From an uncultured Ruminococcus sp. (GTDB lineage: Bacteria; Bacillota_A; Clostridia; Oscillospirales; Acutalibacteraceae), in contig CACYEJ010000439.1 in the NCBI GenBank assembly GCA_902773395.1, positions 1 through 8,236 on the forward strand: DNA of 8,236 nucleotides. Direction: 5' to 3'. Numbering within the stretch: the stretch's first letter is position 1; the number at the start of each line of letters is the position of its first letter. Under the pieces are notes generated by a model. The model was not told the DNA's origin and did not search any database. It saw nothing but the letters and a program-made list of their open reading frames with translations. The position numbers were made by a program, and so were the translations under genes. Below are positions 6,286 to 8,236 of this stretch, one piece after another.

Positions 6286-8034
6286 ATGATAAGAGAAAAT
6301 GAGTACCGCACACATAACTGCGGTGAATTAAGAGAAAGCGATATCGGTAAAGATGTCAGAGTTGCCGGTTGGGTTGAAAATATCAGAGATCACGGCGGCG
6401 TAATGTTCTTGGATATCCGTGATCAGTACGGAGTAGTTCAGGTTGTTGTGCATGACGATAATTTGCTCAGCGGCGTAAATAAGGAGTGTACAGTTACCGT
6501 TTCGGGTAAGGTGGTAAAGAGAGATGCGGAAACAATTAACCCGAAAATTGCTACGGGTACGGTAGAGGTTCACACAGACAGCTTGAAAGTTCTTGGTAAA
6601 TCAAAGGCAAATCTTCCATTTGAAGTTACAACCTCAAAGGAGGTAAAGGAAGAGGTTCGTTTGAAGTACCGTTTCCTCGATTTGCGTAATAAGAAAAATC
6701 ATGATAATATTGTGTTCAGAAGCAACGTCATTTCCTATCTGCGTTCTCAGATGACCGAAATGGGCTTTTTGGAGATATCCACTCCGATTCTCTCAGCCTC
6801 TTCGCCGGAGGGTGCAAGAGATTATCTTATCCCCAGCCGCAAGCATAAGGGTAAGTTTTATGCGCTTCCGCAGGCTCCGCAGATTTTCAAACAGCTTTTG
6901 ATGGTTTCGGGATTTGACAAATATTTTCAGATTGCACCGTGCTTCCGTGATGAGGACGCTCGTGCAGACCGTTCTCCGGGAGAGTTTTATCAGCTCGACT
7001 TTGAAATGGCTTTCGCTACACAAGAGGACGTTTTTGCGGTTGCCGAGCAGGTACTTTACAATACTTTCTCAAAGTTCAGCGATAAGGAAGTAAGCAAGCC
7101 GCCGTTCAAGAGAATTCCTTACAAAGAGGCAATGATTAAGTACGGTACAGATAAGCCGGATCTCAGAAATCCCCTTGTCATCACAGATATCAGCGATATG
7201 TTTACCGAAACCGATTTTGCTCCGTTCAGAGGAAAAACCGTTCGTGCAATCAATGTGCCGAATTGTGCCGGTCAGTCAAAGAGCTGGTTCAAGAAAATGG
7301 AGGAATATGCACTTTCAATCGGTATGAAAGGCTTAGGCTATGTTAAGGTAAGAGATGATATGACATTTGACGGTCCTATCGACAAATTCCTTCCGGCAGA
7401 GGATAAGAAGGCATTGATCGAGAGAACAGACCTTAAACCCGGTGCAGTGTGCTATTTCATCGCAGACAGCGCGGAGCTTGCTCCGAAGCTTGCTGGGCAA
7501 ATCAGAACAGAGGTTGCTTCCAGACTTGGCATCATTGATGAGAGCCGTTTCGAGATGTGCTTCATTGTAGATTTCCCGATGTATGAGTATGACGAGGACA
7601 GCGGAAATATTATCTTCACACATAACCCGTTCTCAATGCCGCAGGGCGGACTTGAAGCTCTTAATACGATGAACCCTGTTGATATCCTTGCTTACCAGTA
7701 CGACATTGTTTGCAACGGCGTAGAGCTTTCTTCGGGAGCAGTAAGAAATCATGACCTTGAAATTATGGTAAAAGCTTTTGATATTGCCGGCTACAGCGAG
7801 GAGCAATTAAAGGCTAAATTCAGTGCTTTATACAATGCGTTCCAGTATGGCGCGCCGCCGCACGCAGGCATGGCACCGGGTGTGGACAGAATGATTATGC
7901 TTCTCACAGGAGAGGAGAATATCCGTGAGGTTATCGCTTTCCCGATGAACAGCAACGCTCAGGATTTACTCTTGGGTTCACCTGGAGAGGTTACGGAGCA
8001 GCAGCTTAGAGAAGTTCATATTAAACTAAGATAA
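6286..8034 (+). CDS. aspS: Aspartyl-tRNA synthetase, probably non-discriminating (Asp/Asn) type
   Basis: This class II synthetase charges tRNA-Asp with aspartate in the cytoplasm. The 582-residue product has an N-terminal OB-fold anticodon-binding domain (about 1-105), then the catalytic core with motif 1 (FLEISTPIL, 161-169), the aspartate/AMP region LPQAPQIFKQLLM (194-206), motif 2 FRDEDARADRSPGEFYQLD (220-238), a bacterial GAD insertion (about 290-410) and motif 3 GVDRMIMLLTG (532-542). Length and domain order are normal for bacterial AspRS. Motif 2 reads SPGEFYQLD, where the common form is QPEFTQID, resembling what I recall of alpha-proteobacterial AspRS. The RDHGG loop (34-38) carries His36 where discriminating enzymes usually have Leu; the matching His31 in Pseudomonas AspRS is tied to tRNA-Asn acceptance. 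This suggests a non-discriminating enzyme working with GatCAB, as an inference only. The gene is transcribed from its own promoter, and the uvrA stop lies 122 nt upstream. Confidence 0.96.
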   Translation: MIRENEYRTHNCGELRESDIGKDVRVAGWVENIRDHGGVMFLDIRDQYGVVQVVVHDDNLLSGVNKECTVTVSGKVVKRDAETINPKIATGTVEVHTDSLKVLGKSKANLPFEVTTSKEVKEEVRLKYRFLDLRNKKNHDNIVFRSNVISYLRSQMTEMGFLEISTPILSASSPEGARDYLIPSRKHKGKFYALPQAPQIFKQLLMVSGFDKYFQIAPCFRDEDARADRSPGEFYQLDFEMAFATQEDVFAVAEQVLYNTFSKFSDKEVSKPPFKRIPYKEAMIKYGTDKPDLRNPLVITDISDMFTETDFAPFRGKTVRAINVPNCAGQSKSWFKKMEEYALSIGMKGLGYVKVRDDMTFDGPIDKFLPAEDKKALIERTDLKPGAVCYFIADSAELAPKLAGQIRTEVASRLGIIDESRFEMCFIVDFPMYEYDEDSGNIIFTHNPFSMPQGGLEALNTMNPVDILAYQYDIVCNGVELSSGAVRNHDLEIMVKAFDIAGYSEEQLKAKFSALYNAFQYGAPPHAGMAPGVDRMIMLLTGEENIREVIAFPMNSNAQDLLLGSPGEVTEQQLREVHIKLR

Positions 8035-8073
8035 TTTTTTTATTGAATATATATAACGGCAGCGAAACTGTTT

Positions 8074-8116
8074 AAAGCTTTGACGGGACGTTTTAATATT
8101 GTCTGTCAAAAGCTTT
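8074..8116. repeat. Imperfect inverted repeat (hairpin) downstream of aspS
   Basis: AAAGCTTTGACGGGAC (8074-8089) pairs with GTCTGTCAAAAGCTTT (8101-8116). The outer eight pairs (AAAGCTTT with AAAGCTTT) are perfect; the inner part has one bulged A, a G-U pair and a bulged G, around a loop of about 11 nt. Neither strand has a T-run after the stem (ATACTCG on +, AAACAG on -), so it is not a standard intrinsic terminator. It may be a 3'-end processing or stability structure, part of a small RNA, or one copy of an intergenic repeat family. Confidence 0.6.
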
Positions 8117-8159
8117 ATACTCGAAAGCGTTAAGATTTAGCACTTATCTTTCTCAGATC

Positions 8160-8191
8160 GGCAATTCGCAAGCTCTTGCCTGTTTTTCTTT
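8160..8191 (+). terminator. Weak terminator-like element downstream of aspS
   Basis: GGCAA (8160-8164) can pair with TTGCC (8176-8180), or alternatively GCAA (8168-8171) with TTGC (8176-8179). A T-rich run TGTTTTTCTTT (8181-8191) follows. The stem is only 4-5 bp, well below a typical terminator, but the T-tract fits and no better candidate follows aspS. It would lie about 125 nt beyond the aspS stop. The rest of the 202-bp tail after aspS has no ATG on the + strand and no recognisable RNA gene. Confidence 0.35.
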
Positions 8192-8236
8192 AAACCGGAA
8201 GATTTTATTTATTGATTGCATTATTTTGTTGATAAT

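Noticed and set aside
8212..8236. TTGATT and GATAAT at the window end as a promoter for a following gene
   Set aside because: The spacer is only 13 nt, and the region is too AT-rich and too close to the edge to judge.

Overview
The window is an ordinary chromosomal segment from a low-GC Gram-positive bacterium, most likely a Clostridia member near Oscillospiraceae/Ruminococcaceae. This rests on the tilS-hpt-ftsH gene order typical of Firmicutes, strong AAGGAG/GAGG-type ribosome binding sites, a TTG start, AT-rich spacers and the clostridial look of the proteins. The genus is an inference and cannot be fixed from the sequence alone. All five recognised genes are on the + strand and have intact reading frames. 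I saw no tRNA, rRNA, insertion sequence, CRISPR array or phage gene.

Layout. Positions 2-790 hold the C-terminal part of tilS, with its 5' end outside the window. It overlaps hpt (783-1322) by 8 bp, and a 46-bp spacer separates hpt from ftsH (best start TTG at 1369, end 3210). These three form a probable operon joining decoding of the AUA codon (TilS), purine salvage (Hpt) and membrane protein quality control (FtsH). It closes with a clear intrinsic terminator at 3261-3297. The terminator lies only 6 nt before the ribosome binding site of uvrA (3314-6163), so uvrA either depends on read-through or carries the hairpin in its leader. UvrA is the damage-recognition ATPase of nucleotide excision repair. 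A near-consensus extended -10 promoter (6193-6221), preceded by A-tracts spaced about two helical turns apart, then drives aspS (6286-8034), aspartyl-tRNA synthetase. The last 202 bp (8035-8236) carry no convincing gene. They hold a long imperfect hairpin, a weak terminator-like element and a short minus-strand frame open to the window edge.

No new biological system is evident. The points most worth checking are: the AspRS looks like the non-discriminating type (His in the RDHGG motif), which predicts tRNA-dependent Asn synthesis through GatCAB; UvrA has CxxH in place of CxxC in one zinc module; the likely FtsH start is TTG, because the GTG twelve bases earlier overlaps the ribosome binding site; and the uvrA leader has an unusual terminator-against-RBS arrangement.
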